Of a stretch of 64,000 bases of DNA, positions 63,035 to 64,000 are shown piece after piece (the first letter of the stretch is position 1; the number at the start of each line of letters is the position of its first letter). The notes under the pieces are model-generated. The model saw nothing but the letters and a program-made list of their open reading frames with translations, made no database searches and was not told the origin of the DNA. Origin of the DNA: Gracilimonas sp. (GTDB taxonomy: Bacteria > Bacteroidota > Rhodothermia > Balneolales > Balneolaceae). The position numbers and the translations under genes were made by a program. The stretch covers positions 605,327 to 669,326 of the forward strand of contig NZ_JAVJQO010000004.1 of the NCBI RefSeq assembly GCF_040218225.1, written 5' to 3'.

Positions 63035-63505
63035 CTAACCTTTGGATAGCAGTTTTGATATATCGACAAATAAAGTTCGATAGCCAATATAATTGAATTC
63101 AAGTAGATAGCCATTTTCATAATCGAAGTTTAGTTCAAAACTACCTACAGAGTCTGCCCTAAATTCTTCGATGGTATTTCGTTCACTGTTTAGAACTTTG
63201 ATGTTAGCATTTATCAATTTTTCTTTAGAATCGTTGATATAGATTCCTGTAAGATATCCACCAATTTTTAGTGTTTGCGATCTTTGAACTAATTCAGAAA
63301 TTTCTACTTCAATTTCACCCTTTAGTACATCTCCGTCATGGCTATCAATACCATAATCTGCTTTATAATTAATTATGGCTGAATTAACCTCGTTTCCATT
63401 TACAGAAAGAAAGGGAGTTAGATTTATTGAAGATGTATTTTTGGTACTAGCACAGGAAGCAAATACCAAAAAAAGAAAAATGGATATGTAGAAATGGCTC
63501 TTCAA
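63035..63505 (-). CDS. Cassette-borne lipoprotein with CarboxypepD_reg-like domain
   Basis: A 156-residue protein with a lipoprotein signal (ISIFLFLVFASCAST; Cys18). The outer part, KIGGYLTGIYINDSKEKLINANIKVLNSERNT followed by DSVGSFELNFDYENGYLLEFNYIGYRT, matches the Ig-like CarboxypepD_reg-like fold used in Bacteroidota surface proteins. Its function is unknown. It forms a two-gene cassette with the downstream membrane protein. Confidence 0.68.
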   Translation of the reverse strand: MKSHFYISIFLFLVFASCASTKNTSSINLTPFLSVNGNEVNSAIINYKADYGIDSHDGDVLKGEIEVEISELVQRSQTLKIGGYLTGIYINDSKEKLINANIKVLNSERNTIEEFRADSVGSFELNFDYENGYLLEFNYIGYRTLFVDISKLLSKG

Positions 63506-63516
63506 GATTTCAGTGG

Positions 63517-63567
63517 GTATAACGACCCAGACCGCGTTCGAGTCCGCTTGAAACGCTTTACCTTATC
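63517..63567 (-). repeat. Short attC-like site
   Basis: A compact site of about 50 bases. On the minus strand it ends GTCGTTATAC (R' box at 63523-63517) and has paired GCGTT/AACGC arms, but the opening box (near GGTAAAGCG) is degenerate. It lacks the long central block of the other sites. Its position between two cassette genes fits an attC of another subtype. Confidence 0.6.
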
Positions 63568-63845
63568 CATAAGAGAAAACCCAAGTTTAACAAGCAAATA
63601 ACAATTCCAATATAACTGATTCTTTTATTTAGCTTTTTTCGAATGCTAATTACACCTAATGAAATGCCAATAACCTGACTTATTACAAGTAATTCATATG
63701 TTATAATCGGAACAGCTTCAATATTAATTAGACCTTTAAATTTTTCAATTTCGATAAATACCTTTTCTGCTCGATTTGACCAGTCGGCTATAGAGTATAC
63801 ACCGAATACTCCAATTAATATTGATAGATAGCCTGCGTATTTCAT
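63558..63845 (-). CDS. Cassette-borne small membrane protein
   Basis: A 95-residue protein with three hydrophobic segments (AGYLSILIGVFGVYSI, ELLVISQVIGISLGVISI and YIGIVICLLNLGFLLW). No family was recognised. It is bounded by attC sites on both sides, the unit layout of a single-gene integron cassette. Its 3' end overlaps the left attC-like site slightly. Confidence 0.6.
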   Translation of the reverse strand: MKYAGYLSILIGVFGVYSIADWSNRAEKVFIEIEKFKGLINIEAVPIITYELLVISQVIGISLGVISIRKKLNKRISYIGIVICLLNLGFLLWIR

Positions 63846-63858
63846 GACAGAAAAGTTT

Positions 63859-63980
63859 GCTAACGACCCAGCGTTTAAACGGCGCGGGGATTATGAGTTA
63901 GTTGAAGTAGCGAAATTAATTCCTGGCAATCAAGTTCCATCGAACCCAGTCCGCGTCCGATTTAAAACGCCTTGTTATAC
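63859..63980 (-). repeat. Integron attC site at the right edge
   Basis: A 122-base element with outer boxes GTATAAC (63980-63974, minus) and GTTAGC (63864-63859, minus). The arms GGCGTTTTAAATCGGACGCGG and CCGCGCCGTTTAAACGC are imperfect complements. It ends the cassette that lies beyond the right edge, which shows the array continues. Confidence 0.87.
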
Positions 63981-64000
63981 GCTGAATTAATTTCCTATTT

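Larger units (their letters stand above)
61689..63980 (-). mobile_element. Integron cassette array (attC cluster), continuing past the right edge
   Basis: Four attC-like sites alternate with short minus-strand genes in the order expected for cassettes: gene, then its attC at the 3' side. The 122-base and 116-base sites share outer boxes GTATAAC and GTTAGC, imperfect palindromic arms (GCGTTT...AAACGC) and a common middle. Cassette contents are a toxin-antitoxin pair, a lipoprotein-plus-membrane-protein pair and a small membrane protein. No integrase is in the window, so it is either the distal end of a chromosomal integron or an attC cluster lacking an integrase. Confidence 0.82.

Overview
The window looks like ordinary chromosome from a Gram-negative member of the Bacteroidota/Balneolota group, with Balneolales as the best guess. 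Reasons: many secreted lipoproteins and outer-membrane proteins, TPR-CHAT, M14 and M28 peptidases, DUF2911, paired signal-peptide amidohydrolases, LytS/LytTR regulation, and a TAnnTTTG-type promoter before metK. No rRNA, tRNA, CRISPR array or insertion sequence was found.
Layout. 1-14.9 kb is mostly housekeeping: a HTH protein, Nudix hydrolase, CDP-alcohol phosphatidyltransferase, ftsY, a TPR-CHAT protease-like protein with a tiny divergent gene, M28 peptidase, scpA, a sigma factor with an anti-sigma-like TPR protein, ppk1, ruvB and metK. 14.9-31.7 kb is a surface-glycoconjugate and phosphonate island. It holds Wzi, several glycosyltransferases, an ABC exporter, a Stealth phosphotransferase, a LicD-type transferase, an NTP-transferase, a PLD-like protein, a second CDP-alcohol phosphatidyltransferase and an MMPL exporter. 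It also holds the full 2-aminoethylphosphonate (AEP) route: PEP mutase, phosphonopyruvate decarboxylase and AEP transaminase. 31.8-53.7 kb carries secreted amidohydrolases (one apparently without its metal site), an M14 peptidase, a non-canonical Nramp protein, a hemolysin-III protein translationally coupled to a HELIH/propeller/beta-barrel protein, a Uup-type ABC-F ATPase and an amidoligase-glutamine amidotransferase pair. 53.7-60.3 kb is an ABC/M1-aminopeptidase transporter divergent from a LytS/LytTR two-component system, with three GTTNAT boxes spaced exactly 21 bp between them. 61.7-64.0 kb is a run of integron attC sites with minus-strand cassettes (a PIN toxin-antitoxin, a lipoprotein pair and a membrane protein) that continues past the right edge.
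How the genes fit together. The phosphonate operon should make AEP. A cytidylyltransferase, either the separate protein or the domain fused to PEP mutase, would activate it. It could then be moved onto glycans by LicD/Stealth-type transferases or onto diacylglycerol by the CDP-alcohol phosphatidyltransferase, and the MMPL protein could export the lipid. This is inference from gene content and neighbourhood. The least familiar items are the 46-codon acidic gene ending in Gly-Gly opposite the CHAT gene, the AEP-to-surface island with two nucleotidyltransferases, the phased LytTR-like operator, and the attC array.
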